This document shows, piece by piece, positions 27,113 through 35,634 of a stretch of 64,000 bases of DNA; positions within the stretch are counted from its first letter, which is position 1; each line of letters opens with the position of its first letter. Both the position numbers and the translations under genes were made by a program. A model generated the notes under the pieces. It was given only the letters and a program-made list of their open reading frames with translations. It ran no database searches and was not told the DNA's origin. The DNA lies in NCBI RefSeq assembly GCF_002261335.1, contig NZ_NEVL01000001.1, forward strand, positions 620,001 to 684,000, in the 5' to 3' direction. This stretch comes from Bordetella genomosp. 1 (lineage in GTDB: Bacteria; Pseudomonadota; Gammaproteobacteria; Burkholderiales; Burkholderiaceae_B).

Positions 27113-27768
27113 GCGCGCCCATCACAGAAAAGCGGCCGCCCGACACCGCGGTGCTGGCGCTGCACTACCAGAACGACGTGCTGCATCCCGACGGCCGCAT
27201 CCGCCTCGGCGTGGCCGGCGACGACCTGCTGCGCGGCCGCCTGGTGCGCGCCGCCTGGGACCTGCTTTCGGGCGCGCGGGCGCTCGATCTGGTGGTGGTG
27301 CACGTGCGGGTGGCGTTCCAGCCCGACTACACCGACCTGGTGCAGAACTGCACCATCTTCCGCAACGTGGCGGCCAGCGGCGCGGTGATCGACGGCGAAT
27401 GGGGCAGCGATTTCTACGACGGCTTGGCGCCCGATCCGCAACGCGCGCGCGAGCACGCCGTGCGCCACACCCGCATCAGCGCCTTCTACGACACGCCGCT
27501 CGAGGACATCCTGCGCGGCCACGGCGTGCGCCGGCTGGTGGTGGGCGGCGTGGCCACGCATTCGGTGGTCGAGGGCACCGTGCGGCATGCCTCCGACATG
27601 GGTTATGAAGTGATGGTGGCCGAGGATGCCTGTGCCACCGCGGATCCCGCCGCGCACGCGGCCGCGCTGTCCAGCATGAAACTCATCGCCGGCATCGGCA
27701 CCGTGGCGCGCGCCCTGCAATGGGCCGCCGAACCCGCGCACGCGCCCCACACCAAGGAACCCGCATGA
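27109..27768 (+). CDS. Isochorismatase-fold protein with all three catalytic residues replaced
   Basis: 219 residues, GTG start overlapping the beta-subunit stop. The fold is clear from VLALHYQNDVL, RHTRISAFYDTPLEDIL and GGVATHSVVEGTVRHA. In cysteine hydrolases of this family the triad is Asp (LviDxQND), Lys (KxrySAF) and Cys (GvaTnxCV). Here these places hold His19, His120 and Val153. The gene is otherwise intact and tightly coupled to its neighbours, so it is maintained rather than decayed. It may bind a product without Cys chemistry, or act on an isochorismate-like cis-diol without a thiol (known isochorismatases such as PhzD need no Cys). Function unknown. Confidence 0.85.
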   Translation: MSAPITEKRPPDTAVLALHYQNDVLHPDGRIRLGVAGDDLLRGRLVRAAWDLLSGARALDLVVVHVRVAFQPDYTDLVQNCTIFRNVAASGAVIDGEWGSDFYDGLAPDPQRAREHAVRHTRISAFYDTPLEDILRGHGVRRLVVGGVATHSVVEGTVRHASDMGYEVMVAEDACATADPAAHAAALSSMKLIAGIGTVARALQWAAEPAHAPHTKEPA

Positions 27769-28571
27769 GCGACACAGACCTCACCGGCAAGACCGCCATC
27801 GTCACCGGCAGCACGCAGGGGCTGGGCGCGGACATCGCGCGCGGCCTCGCGCAGCGCGGCGCCAACGTGGTGGTGGTGGGCCGCAGCCGCGACGCCGGCC
27901 AGGCCCTGGCGGCCAGCATCGGCGCCCGCGCGCTGTTCAGCGCCACCGACATCGGCGACGACGCGCAGATCCAGGCCTGCATCGCGCAGACCCGCGCGCA
28001 TTTCGGCGGCCTCGACATCCTCGTCAACAACGCCTGCCAGTATGCCGACCAGGGGCTGGCCTCGAGCCGCGCCCAGTGGCATGCCACGCTCGACACGAAC
28101 CTGATCTCGGCGGCGATGTTCACGCAGTTCGCGGCGCCGTGGCTGCCGCGCGGCGGCGTGGTGATCAACATGGGCAGCACCGGTGGCAAGTTCGGCGCGG
28201 CCGGCCGCGCCATCTATCCGGCCTCCAAGGCCGCGCTGCTGCAGATCACGCGCAACTTCGCGGTGGAGCTGGCGCCGGCCGGCATCCGCGTGCTGGCCGT
28301 GTCGCCGGCCTGGACCTGGTCGCCCTCGGTCGAGAGCCTGTCCGGAGGCGACCGCGCGCAGGCCGACGCGGTCGGCGCGCATTTCCATCCGCTGGGCCGG
28401 GTGGGCGGCGGCGAGGAGGTGGCCGCGGTGGTGTGCTTCGCGTGTTCGCCGGCGGCGTCGTGGATGACGGGCGTGGACCTGCCCGTCGACGGCGGCTTTT
28501 CGATCCTGGGCCCCGACCAGGGCCAGTCGCCGCGCAGCTGGTTCGCGCGGCTGGGCGGGCAGGGCGGCTAG
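27765..28571 (+). CDS. SDR oxidoreductase, possible cis-dihydrodiol dehydrogenase
   Basis: 268 residues. TGSTQGLG cofactor motif, NNACQY (the usual NNAG with Cys), catalytic Ser in NMGSTGG and Tyr-Lys in YPASKAA, late PVDGGFS. ATGA overlap with the isochorismatase-like gene. Last gene of the dioxygenase operon; oxidation of a dioxygenase-made diol back to a catechol is the natural guess. The next gene converges 18 bases away. Confidence 0.88.
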   Translation: MSDTDLTGKTAIVTGSTQGLGADIARGLAQRGANVVVVGRSRDAGQALAASIGARALFSATDIGDDAQIQACIAQTRAHFGGLDILVNNACQYADQGLASSRAQWHATLDTNLISAAMFTQFAAPWLPRGGVVINMGSTGGKFGAAGRAIYPASKAALLQITRNFAVELAPAGIRVLAVSPAWTWSPSVESLSGGDRAQADAVGAHFHPLGRVGGGEEVAAVVCFACSPAASWMTGVDLPVDGGFSILGPDQGQSPRSWFARLGGQGG

Positions 28572-28589
28572 CCCCGCGCCAGGGCCGGC

Positions 28590-30254
28590 TCAGCGCGTGC
28601 CGGCCGCCTTGATCACGAGCTGGCCTTCCTCCAGCATGGCCTTGCCGCCGATCGTGTCCTCGAAGATCTCCTGCACCTTGTTGCCGATCTGCAGGTGCAC
28701 GCCGCTGTGATAGCGGCGCGAGGCGATGATGGTGGCGGTCAGCAGCGGCTGCAGGTCTTTCTGCAGCGCCACTTCCTCCACTTCGACCTGGGCCAGGTCG
28801 GCGGTCACGCGGTGATGCGTGGCGCGGGCCCGGTCGCTCATGCCGTTGACGTTCTTGGCCGGGTTGTTGTGCAGGAAGACGATCAGCTTTTCCAGCTTGT
28901 TCTTTTCCTCGGTCAGGCCGGCGCGGCGCGCCTCCAGGGCCGCGCGCCGGGCCTCTGCATGCGGATGCAGGCCGACACAGATCTGGGTCGGCACGCCGGC
29001 CAGCGAGCCCATGGTACCTGCGCTCACCGACTTGGTGGCGTGGGCTTCGCCGCCCACGATCACGCCCATCTGCGAGGCGGGCGGGCCCACCGTCACGCTT
29101 TCGCCGGCATACACGCGGCTGGCGCGCACCTCCCGCTCGGCGGCGATGTTCTTGTCGGCATTGACCAGCGCGTTCTCGATGAAGCGCGCCTTCACCGAAC
29201 CGCCCGCCGTGATCTGCGCGGTGCGGATGCTGGGCGCCGCGCCCGGCGTGGGGCGGACGTCCTTGGCGATCTCGGCCAGGCCGATGATGCCGCCGTTCAC
29301 GCTGACGTTGCCGCCCGCGTGCACCAGCGCCGCTTCGATGGTGCCGTTGACCACCACGTCGCCGGAGACGCGCACTTCCATGCCCGACACGATGTCGCCG
29401 CGCACGCGCAGCGTGCCGTCGAAATTGATGTTGCCGGTGTTCAGGTCGACCGCGTCGACCTCGACCAGCGAGTTCACCAGCACGCCCTGCGGCACCACCA
29501 TCGGCGAGCCCGCGTTGGCGGCGCGCAGCAGGTTGGCGTCCTCTTCGTCGAGCGACACGCCGGTGAGGTTGGAGGCGAACGGGGTGTCCGGCATCTGCAC
29601 CGGTTCCACCGCCTCGCCCAGCACGTTCAGGCCGGGCTTGCCCTGCACCGGCGGGATGCGGCGCATCAGCGGCGTGCCGGGGGCCACCAGCGTGAGGTTG
29701 CCGAGCTCGCGGTAGTCGATGGGCGCGTTCTCGTCGTCTTCCTGCTGGCGCGTCTTGAGCGCGTCCAGCAGGCTTTCGAAGCGCACCGGGGTGCCGGCGG
29801 TCGGCGGCGTGCCCTGGGCCACCACGGCGGTGGCGCGGGTGCCGAGCGCGAGCGCCTGGCGGATCGAGGCCTCGTGCACGCCGTAGACCACGCCGTGCTC
29901 GATCAGCGCGGCCAGCACGGCCGATTCCTCGATCGCCGTGCCGCCCTTGGCGGGCACCACGACCAGCAGCACCGACATGCGGTCGGGAGAGATTTCCAGC
30001 TCGAAGCTGCCGTTGGTGACCTCGCCGATCTTGCCCTGCACCAGTTCCGTGGCGCTGCGGCAGCGCTCGATGAAGCCGATGGCGGCGACCTGGTCCAGCA
30101 CGTCGGCGTTCCAGCCGCGGTCTTCGATGGCCTGGACCAGCATGTCCAGCGTGGGCGCACTCAGCGCGGAATCGCCCTCGAGCGGTTCGAACACCGCCGA
30201 CAAGGCATGGGTCGTCTCGTCCAGTTCGAGGCGGAATGCGGTTTCCACTGACAT
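28590..30254 (-). CDS. FapA-family (DUF342) protein
   Basis: 554 residues. A central run of regularly spaced V/G/N turns (residues ~235-375: VDLNTGNINFDGTLRVRGD, VSGDVVVNG, VHAGGNVSVNGG) forms the predicted parallel beta-helix of DUF342, and a coiled coil follows (~395-470, AEARRAALEARRAGLTEE). The N-terminal third is the family's substrate-like domain. ATG 30254 is preferred: GGAGGG lies 5 bases upstream, whereas the earlier GTG has none. FapA proteins are polymer-like and often tied to cell surface or motility genes, but its neighbours here are unrelated, so the role is unknown. Confidence 0.87.
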   Translation of the reverse strand: MSVETAFRLELDETTHALSAVFEPLEGDSALSAPTLDMLVQAIEDRGWNADVLDQVAAIGFIERCRSATELVQGKIGEVTNGSFELEISPDRMSVLLVVVPAKGGTAIEESAVLAALIEHGVVYGVHEASIRQALALGTRATAVVAQGTPPTAGTPVRFESLLDALKTRQQEDDENAPIDYRELGNLTLVAPGTPLMRRIPPVQGKPGLNVLGEAVEPVQMPDTPFASNLTGVSLDEEDANLLRAANAGSPMVVPQGVLVNSLVEVDAVDLNTGNINFDGTLRVRGDIVSGMEVRVSGDVVVNGTIEAALVHAGGNVSVNGGIIGLAEIAKDVRPTPGAAPSIRTAQITAGGSVKARFIENALVNADKNIAAEREVRASRVYAGESVTVGPPASQMGVIVGGEAHATKSVSAGTMGSLAGVPTQICVGLHPHAEARRAALEARRAGLTEEKNKLEKLIVFLHNNPAKNVNGMSDRARATHHRVTADLAQVEVEEVALQKDLQPLLTATIIASRRYHSGVHLQIGNKVQEIFEDTIGGKAMLEEGQLVIKAAGTR

Positions 30255-30594
30255 CGTTCCCTCCACGGCGCGGGATCCTCGTCGGGACGGGCGCCTACAT
30301 ATCGTTTTTTATCGGTCGCGCTATTGCATCCGGACCGGAGAGTGTGACAGTCCGTCGCAAAAGTAATAACTCGAAATATGGAGATATATTAAGCGATATT
30401 CAACCGTGTGGGGGAGCGGAATCTTTGCGCCCGGCGGGGGCTATGTCACTGATATTTTGGAAAAAACACGTCATGCGGCGGTCTTGTTACGGACCCTCCG
30501 GCAACGTGATTGCTATGCCGTGCAACTGCCGCCAATGCGCGGCGATCGCGCCGCCGCCGTTCGCACGGCACCGACGTTCACGATCGTGCGGGCA
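30255..30594. other. Intergenic region with an AT-rich island upstream of the FapA gene
   Basis: No gene seen. About 30295-30475 is far richer in A/T than the rest of the window (for example TATATTAAGCGATATT and TATTTTGGAAAAAA), and presumably holds the FapA promoter on the minus strand. The other half, next to the hemL stop, is GC-rich and featureless. Confidence 0.5.
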
Positions 30595-31878
30595 TCAACC
30601 CTTCATGCGGGTAAACACCTGCTCGGCACGGTCCAGCGTGGCGTCGATGACGGTGTCGTCGTGGGTGGCCGAGACGAAGCCGGCCTCGAACGCCGAGGGG
30701 GCGAAGTGCACGCCGGCGTCGAGCATGGCGTGGAAGAAGGTCTTGAAGGCCTGGGTGTTGCAGGCCGAGACCTGGGCGAACGTGGCGGGGACCTCGTCGC
30801 TGAAGTACAGGCCGAACATGCCGCCGATCGCGTCGGCCGAGAACGGAATGCCGGCGGCGCGGGCGCGCTCCTGCAGCCCGAAGGCCAGGCGCTGGGTCTG
30901 GGCGGCCAGGTGCTCGTAGAAGCCCGGCTGGCCGATCAGGCGCATGGTGGCCAGGCCGGCGGCCACCGCCACCGGATTGCCCGACAGCGTGCCGGCCTGG
31001 TAGACGCCGCCCAGCGGCGCGATGTGCGCCATCAGGTCGGCGCGGCCGCCGAAGGCGCCCACCGGCATGCCGCCGCCGATCACCTTGGCCAGCGTGGTCA
31101 GGTCGGGCATGATGCCGGTCAGACCCTGCACGCCCTGCGGACCCACGCGGAAGCCGGTCATGACTTCGTCGAAGATCAGCACGGCGCCGTGGCGCGTGCA
31201 GAGCTCGCGCAGGCCCTCGAGAAAGCCGGCCGCCGGCTTGATCAGGTTCATGTTGCCGGCCACCGGCTCGACGATCACGCAGGCGATGTCGGCGCCGTGC
31301 TGGGCGAAGGCGGTCTGCACCGCGGGCAGGTTGTTGTAGTCGAGCGTGAGCGTGTGCGCGACGAACTCGGGCGGCACGCCGGCCGAGCTCGGGTTGCCGA
31401 AGGTCAGCAGGCCGGAGCCGGCCTTCACCAGCAGGCTGTCGGAGTGGCCGTGGTAGCAGCCCTCGAACTTCACGATCTTGTTGCGGCCGGTGGCGCCGCG
31501 CGCCAGCCGGATCGCGGTCATGGTGGCCTCGGTGCCCGAGCTCACCAGGCGCACCTGCTCGAGCGAGGGCAGGCGGGCGATCAGCAGCTCGGCCAGCTCG
31601 ATCTCGGCCTCGGTGGGCGCGCCGAACGACAGGCCGTGCACGGCCGCGTCCTGCACCGCGCGCACCACCTCGGGATGGGCGTGGCCCAGGATCGCCGGGC
31701 CCCAGGAGCCCACGTAGTCGATGTATTGCGTGCCTTCGGCATCCCAGATGTAGGGGCCCTGGGCGCGCGCGATGAAGCGCGGCGTGCCGCCCACCGAGCG
31801 GAAGGCGCGCACGGGCGAGTTGACGCCGCCGGGGATGCTGCGGCTGGCGCGTTCGAACAATTCGGCGTTACGGGACAT
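30595..31878 (-). CDS. hemL: Glutamate-1-semialdehyde 2,1-aminomutase
   Basis: PLP enzyme of C5 heme/tetrapyrrole synthesis, converting glutamate-1-semialdehyde to 5-aminolevulinate. ATG 31878 gives 427 residues, the normal length, starting [11 protein letters not shown] and [13 protein letters not shown]. The PLP lysine lies in [26 protein letters not shown] is the cofactor Asp region. An in-frame ATG at 31890 is possible (431 residues). It follows thiE closely on the same strand. Confidence 0.96.
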   Translation of the reverse strand: MSRNAELFERASRSIPGGVNSPVRAFRSVGGTPRFIARAQGPYIWDAEGTQYIDYVGSWGPAILGHAHPEVVRAVQDAAVHGLSFGAPTEAEIELAELLIARLPSLEQVRLVSSGTEATMTAIRLARGATGRNKIVKFEGCYHGHSDSLLVKAGSGLLTFGNPSSAGVPPEFVAHTLTLDYNNLPAVQTAFAQHGADIACVIVEPVAGNMNLIKPAAGFLEGLRELCTRHGAVLIFDEVMTGFRVGPQGVQGLTGIMPDLTTLAKVIGGGMPVGAFGGRADLMAHIAPLGGVYQAGTLSGNPVAVAAGLATMRLIGQPGFYEHLAAQTQRLAFGLQERARAAGIPFSADAIGGMFGLYFSDEVPATFAQVSACNTQAFKTFFHAMLDAGVHFAPSAFEAGFVSATHDDTVIDATLDRAEQVFTRMKG

Positions 31879-31894
31879 GGTGATGCTCATCGGT

Positions 31895-32575
31895 TCAGGG
31901 TTGGGGGGCGGCCGGCGGCTGGGCGCGGGCGCTCGCGCAGGCGGCGGCGCAGGCACGCGCGGCCGCCCGGATGTCGGGCATTTCGAACAGGCCGGTGATC
32001 ACGGCGATGCTGTCGGCGCCGGCCTGGGCCACCAGCGGCGCGTTCTGCGCCGTGATGCCGCCGATCGCCACCACGCCGGGACGCGGCGCCGGGCAAGCCT
32101 CGGCCAGCTGGGCGGCCTGCGTCAGCAGCGCCAGCGGCGCCTGGGCCGCCTGCGGCTTGGTGGGCGAGGCGAACACCGCGCCGAACGCGATGTAGTCGGC
32201 CCCCTGGGCCAGCAATTCGCGCGCCCGTGCCAGGTCGTTGTAGCAGGACACGCCCAGCAGCAGGTCGGGGCCGGCCTCGCGCCGGACCTCGGCCAGCGCG
32301 TCGTCGTCGCGGCCCAGGTGGGCGCCGTCGGCGCCGACGTCCAGCGCCAGGCGCCAGTCGTCGTTGATCATCAGCACCACGCCGAGGTCGCGGCACAGCG
32401 GCACGAGCGCGCGCGCCTGCGCGGCACGCTCGTCGGCGCTGGCGTTCTTGCGGCGCAGCTGCAGCGCGCGCATGCCGCCCTCGGCGGCCTGGCGCACGGC
32501 GGTGAGCAGGCGCGCGGTGTCGGCCCAGTCGGGCGTCACGCCGTAGAGGCCGGCGGGAAAGCGCAAGGGTTTCAT
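31895..32575 (-). CDS. thiE: Thiamine-phosphate synthase
   Basis: 226 residues, TIM-barrel enzyme joining HMP-PP and thiazole phosphate. QLRRKNAS (diphosphate binding), [23 protein letters not shown] (Mg and HMP-PP site), and [12 protein letters not shown] (thiazole phosphate) are all present, as is [14 protein letters not shown]. Unlike the ThiE-like half of the Nudix fusion at 2570 the active site is complete. Overlaps thiD by 4 bases. The last 25 residues are Ala/Arg/Pro-rich extra. Confidence 0.94.
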   Translation of the reverse strand: MKPLRFPAGLYGVTPDWADTARLLTAVRQAAEGGMRALQLRRKNASADERAAQARALVPLCRDLGVVLMINDDWRLALDVGADGAHLGRDDDALAEVRREAGPDLLLGVSCYNDLARARELLAQGADYIAFGAVFASPTKPQAAQAPLALLTQAAQLAEACPAPRPGVVAIGGITAQNAPLVAQAGADSIAVITGLFEMPDIRAAARACAAACASARAQPPAAPQP

Positions 32576-33414
32576 CCGGCCTGGCCCCCGTCGACGTGGC
32601 GGTGCGGCACGCGCCGGCCCATGCCGGGCAGGAAGCTGGCGGCCAGCACCTGGTCGGCATGCAGCAGCGCCTGTTCGACCGCCTGCGGCATCTCCAGGCC
32701 TTGCGCCAGCAGGGCGGCGGCGGCGGTGGCGGTCACGCCGCCGGTGTCGGCATTGCGGTCGGGCGGGGCGGTCCAGGGCAGGTTGACGGTCTGGCCGCCG
32801 GGGCCGACCAGCAGCTGCGTGTAGTGGCCGGGGCGGGTCGGGTGACCCAGCACCAGCGCCCACTGGGCGCCGCCGGCCAGCAGCGCGTGCGCCGGGGTGG
32901 GCGAGCCGGACGTGTCGATCGCGCCATCGGCCTGCCATTGGGCGAGCCGCATGTGTTCGACCACGACCAGGTCGGTCTGGGGCAGCACCAGCTCGAAGGT
33001 GGCGGCCAGCAGGTCGTCGGCGTCATCCTGCTGCTCCTGGTCTTCGGGCAGCAGGGCGCGCGGGCCGAGGTGCAGCACCAGCGGCACCTGGCTGTAGTCG
33101 GCCGCGATCTGCGCGGCCACGCTGGCGCCTTCGGCGGTGTAGAGGCCGCCGACCTTGAAGGCCTGCACCGGCATGTCTTCGAGCAGGCAGCGCGCCTGGT
33201 CGTCGAGCAGCTCGGGCGAGACGGGGTGGATTTCTTCGATGCCGGCGGTGTCCTGGACCGTCAGCGCGGTGGCTGCGGCCAGGGCATGACAGCCGAGCCG
33301 GGCACACGTGACGGCGTCGGCGGGCAGCCCGTCGGTGCCCGTGGGATCGAACGGGCCGAGAACGAGGACGAGAGGGGGGGCGGGAGGGGCCAATTGAACC
33401 TGAACAGCGCGCAA
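32572..33414 (-). CDS. thiD: Hydroxymethylpyrimidine/phosphomethylpyrimidine kinase-like protein (atypical ThiD)
   Basis: Ribokinase-fold protein of the ThiD family; HMP/HMP-P kinase in thiamine synthesis. VLGPFDPTGTDGLPADAVTCARLGCHALAAATAL matches the N-terminal block in outline. DMPVQAFKVGGL is typical of the family. The usual late HGTGC motif reads ADTGGVTAT, so the catalytic cysteine is Gly. Start is uncertain: a strong AGGAGG at 33426-33431 points to a TTG at 33414 (280 residues); ATGs at 33462 or 33486 would add 16 or 24 residues but lack an RBS. It is operonic with thiE. Confidence 0.8.
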   Translation of the reverse strand: MRAVQVQLAPPAPPLVLVLGPFDPTGTDGLPADAVTCARLGCHALAAATALTVQDTAGIEEIHPVSPELLDDQARCLLEDMPVQAFKVGGLYTAEGASVAAQIAADYSQVPLVLHLGPRALLPEDQEQQDDADDLLAATFELVLPQTDLVVVEHMRLAQWQADGAIDTSGSPTPAHALLAGGAQWALVLGHPTRPGHYTQLLVGPGGQTVNLPWTAPPDRNADTGGVTATAAAALLAQGLEMPQAVEQALLHADQVLAASFLPGMGRRVPHRHVDGGQAG

Positions 33415-33550
33415 CGTGGGGCAGTTCCTCCTGATTTGCGTTGAATCAGGAAGTAACCCCATTGGGTTTCGGTAAGATATGCCCATTCTAATGGATGCTT
33501 TCCGCGATTGGCCCGCTCCTGGGTCCGTCGGTGCAAGGCTAGAGAGAACT

Positions 33551-33715
33551 ATGCGTACTTGGATGTGTCTTATCTGTGGCTGGGTTTACGACGAGGAGGC
33601 TGGCTTGCCCGACGAGGGAATCGCTCCCGGCACCCGTTGGGAAGATGTGCCGCCGAACTGGGTCTGTCCCGAATGCGGCGCACGCAAGGAAGATTTCGAA
33701 CTGATGGAGATCTGA
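33551..33715 (+). CDS. Rubredoxin
   Basis: 54 residues, small electron carrier with one iron held by four cysteines: CLICG near the start and CPECG near the end, with the usual WVYDE, GTRWEDVPPNW between. Divergent from thiD and followed by yqgE, the usual order in this group. Partner enzyme not evident here. Confidence 0.96.
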   Translation: MRTWMCLICGWVYDEEAGLPDEGIAPGTRWEDVPPNWVCPECGARKEDFELMEI

Positions 33716-33804
33716 GCCCCGCGGCTCGTGGCCGGCCGCCCGCGCAGGCGGCCCGGCGCAAAAATTGCGGGTGCCCGCTCAGATTGCCCTTCCAGGGGTT
33801 TGCC

Positions 33805-34407
33805 ATGACCGAACACACTCGCTCCGAATCCGATGCCGACGACGCAGCCGCGTTGGCGGCCGATTTCTCCAATCAGTTCCTGTTGGCCATGCCCGGCATG
33901 GTCGAGGGCGCGCTGGCCGGCACCGTGATCTTCGTCTGCGAGCACACGCCGCGCGGCACGCTCGGGCTGGTCATCAATCGCCCCACCGACCTCACGCTGG
34001 GCTCGCTGTTCGAACGCATCGACCTCACGCTGGAGATCGGTCCCGTGTCCGACGATCTCGTCTTCTTCGGCGGTCCGGTCCAGACCGACCGGGGCTTCGT
34101 GCTGCACGCGCCGGCGGGCGACTACACCTCGAGCATCCGCCTGGGCGAGATCGCGCTCACCACCTCGCGCGACGTGCTGCAGGCGGTGGCCGACGGCAAC
34201 GGCCCGCAGCGCATGCTGGTCACGCTCGGCTACGCCGGCTGGGGCGCGGGCCAGCTCGAAAGCGAGATGGCACAGAACGCCTGGCTGAGCGTCGATGCCG
34301 ACGCCAGCATCATCTTCGACACGCCCGTCGACGAACGCTATCCCGCGGCGCTCAAGCTGCTGGGCATCGATCCGGTGATGCTTGCCGGTGACGCCGGGCA
34401 TGCTTGA
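33805..34407 (+). CDS. UPF0301/YqgE family protein
   Basis: 200 residues. NQFLLAMPGM, FVCEHTPRGTLGLVINRP, FFGGPVQTDRGFVLH and LVTLGYAGWGAGQLE are the family's conserved blocks. Function is not established; it is nearly always next to ruvX/yqgF, as here (8-base overlap). Confidence 0.95.
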   Translation: MTEHTRSESDADDAAALAADFSNQFLLAMPGMVEGALAGTVIFVCEHTPRGTLGLVINRPTDLTLGSLFERIDLTLEIGPVSDDLVFFGGPVQTDRGFVLHAPAGDYTSSIRLGEIALTTSRDVLQAVADGNGPQRMLVTLGYAGWGAGQLESEMAQNAWLSVDADASIIFDTPVDERYPAALKLLGIDPVMLAGDAGHA

Positions 34408-34801
34408 AGAAACCCTGCTCGCGTTCGATTTCGGCGAAAAGAAGATCGGCATCGCGATCGGCAACACGCTGACGCGGCACGCGCGCCCGTTGGAGATCAT
34501 CTTCGACGAGCGCCGCGACGTGCGCTTCGGCCGCATCGAGGCCCTGCTCAAGGAATGGCAGCCGCAGCGCGTGGTCGTGGGCCTGTCGCTCAACACCGAC
34601 GGCTCCGACCAGCCCGCCACGCTGCGCTGTCGGCGCTTCGCCAACCAGCTGCATGGCCGCTTCGGCGTCTGCGTCGAGCTGGTCGACGAGCGCGGCTCCA
34701 GCATGGAGGCGCAGCGCCTGCTGGGCACCCACGCGCCCGACGACGCGATGGCCGCGGCCGTGATCCTGCAACGCTACTTCGACGCCTTGCCGCAGGTCTG
34801 A
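34400..34801 (+). CDS. ruvX: Putative Holliday junction resolvase / pre-16S rRNA nuclease
   Basis: 133 residues, RNase H-like YqgF fold. LLAFDFGEKKIGIAIG carries the first catalytic Asp; VVVGLSLNTDGSDQPAT and LVDERGSSMEA follow, with DDAMAAAVILQRY at the end. The family matures the 16S rRNA 5' end. ATG 34400 sits within the yqgE end; an upstream TTG (34382) is less likely. Its stop shares a base with the next ATG. Confidence 0.94.
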   Translation: MLEETLLAFDFGEKKIGIAIGNTLTRHARPLEIIFDERRDVRFGRIEALLKEWQPQRVVVGLSLNTDGSDQPATLRCRRFANQLHGRFGVCVELVDERGSSMEAQRLLGTHAPDDAMAAAVILQRYFDALPQV

Positions 34802-35634
34802 TGTTCAACCCCCAGCTCGACCGCGGGGGCGCGCTGGCGCACCTGCTCACCACCGAAGGATTGCCGCGCCGCCTGCTCGAGCCGCTGCTCGCGCGCGCCG
34901 CACGGCTTCTCGCCCAGCCGGCCGCTGCCGGCCCCGCCGCGCCGGCGCCTGGCGCGCTGGCGCTCCTGGCCGACCCGCCCGCGCCGCTGCTGCACGACGC
35001 CTGCGCGCGCGCGGCGGCGCAGCGGGGCATGGCGCTGGCCGATCCGGGCGCGCCCGCCTTGCCGCGCGGCCGCACCCTGCCGGACTGGCTCGGCGGCCTG
35101 CCGGCGCGCGGCATCGGCACGCTGGTGCTGCGCGACCGTGCCAGCGGCGCGGCGCATCTGGCCGCGCGGCTCGCGCCACCGGGCCTGCGCATCGTCAATG
35201 GCGGTGACGGCCCGCATGCCGATCCGGTCGCCGCGCTGGCCGCGCTGCTGTCGATCCAGGCCGCGCACGGCGGCTTCACCGAACTCACCGTCGCCTTCGT
35301 GGGCGACCTGAACCACGCGCCTGCGGCCCGCTCGCTGGTGCACGCGCTCACGACGCTGGGCGCGCCGCAGCTGCGCGCGGTGGCGCCCGCATCCCTGCTG
35401 CCCGAGGGCGTGGCCGCGCTGGGCCTGCATGCCTGGCCCGACGCCGACAGCGGCGTGGCCGACGCCGACGTGATCGTGCCGCTGCCCTGCGTGGGCGCGG
35501 CCTCCGGCTGGGCGCTCACGCCTGAGCGACTGGCGCGGGCCCGGCCCGGCGCGCGGGTGCTGCCGGCGCCCGATGCCGCCGCCTGCGCCGCCGTGCTGTC
35601 GGCGCTGCTCGCGTCCTGGCAGGAGGGCGCCTGA
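34801..35634 (+). CDS. Aspartate carbamoyltransferase-like protein without active site (PyrB pseudoenzyme)
   Basis: 277 residues against about 310-320 for PyrB. Homology is clear at both ends of the fold: FNPQLDRGGALAHLLTTEGLPR, then LRIVNGGDGPHADPVAAL, LTVAFVGDLNHAPAARSLVHALTTLGAPQLRAVAPASLLPEGV and GLTPERLA-like ALTPERLARARPGA. Every catalytic element is gone: the carbamoyl-phosphate motif STRTR is ADPPAPLLHD (res. 58-66), the SSxxKGES loop is PALPRGRT, HPTQ is ADPV, LRLQxER is PLPCVGAA, and HPGPMNRGVE is LPAPDAAACAA. The frame is intact and coupled to both neighbours by one-base overlaps. A working ATCase must be elsewhere if the cell makes its own pyrimidines. Confidence 0.85.
   Translation: MFNPQLDRGGALAHLLTTEGLPRRLLEPLLARAARLLAQPAAAGPAAPAPGALALLADPPAPLLHDACARAAAQRGMALADPGAPALPRGRTLPDWLGGLPARGIGTLVLRDRASGAAHLAARLAPPGLRIVNGGDGPHADPVAALAALLSIQAAHGGFTELTVAFVGDLNHAPAARSLVHALTTLGAPQLRAVAPASLLPEGVAALGLHAWPDADSGVADADVIVPLPCVGAASGWALTPERLARARPGARVLPAPDAAACAAVLSALLASWQEGA

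Noticed and set aside
27109-27768. Pseudogene (decayed isochorismatase)
   Set aside because: No stop or frameshift, full length, tight coupling on both sides; replacement of catalytic residues alone does not show decay.
33415-33550. TPP riboswitch ahead of thiD
   Set aside because: The leader has a strong RBS but none of the conserved CUGAGA/ACCUGA-type segments of a thi-box were found.
33551-33715. Rubredoxin as electron donor for the Rieske dioxygenase at 25242
   Set aside because: Rieske dioxygenases use ferredoxin-type donors; the rubredoxin sits in a housekeeping neighbourhood and is not co-regulated by any visible signal.
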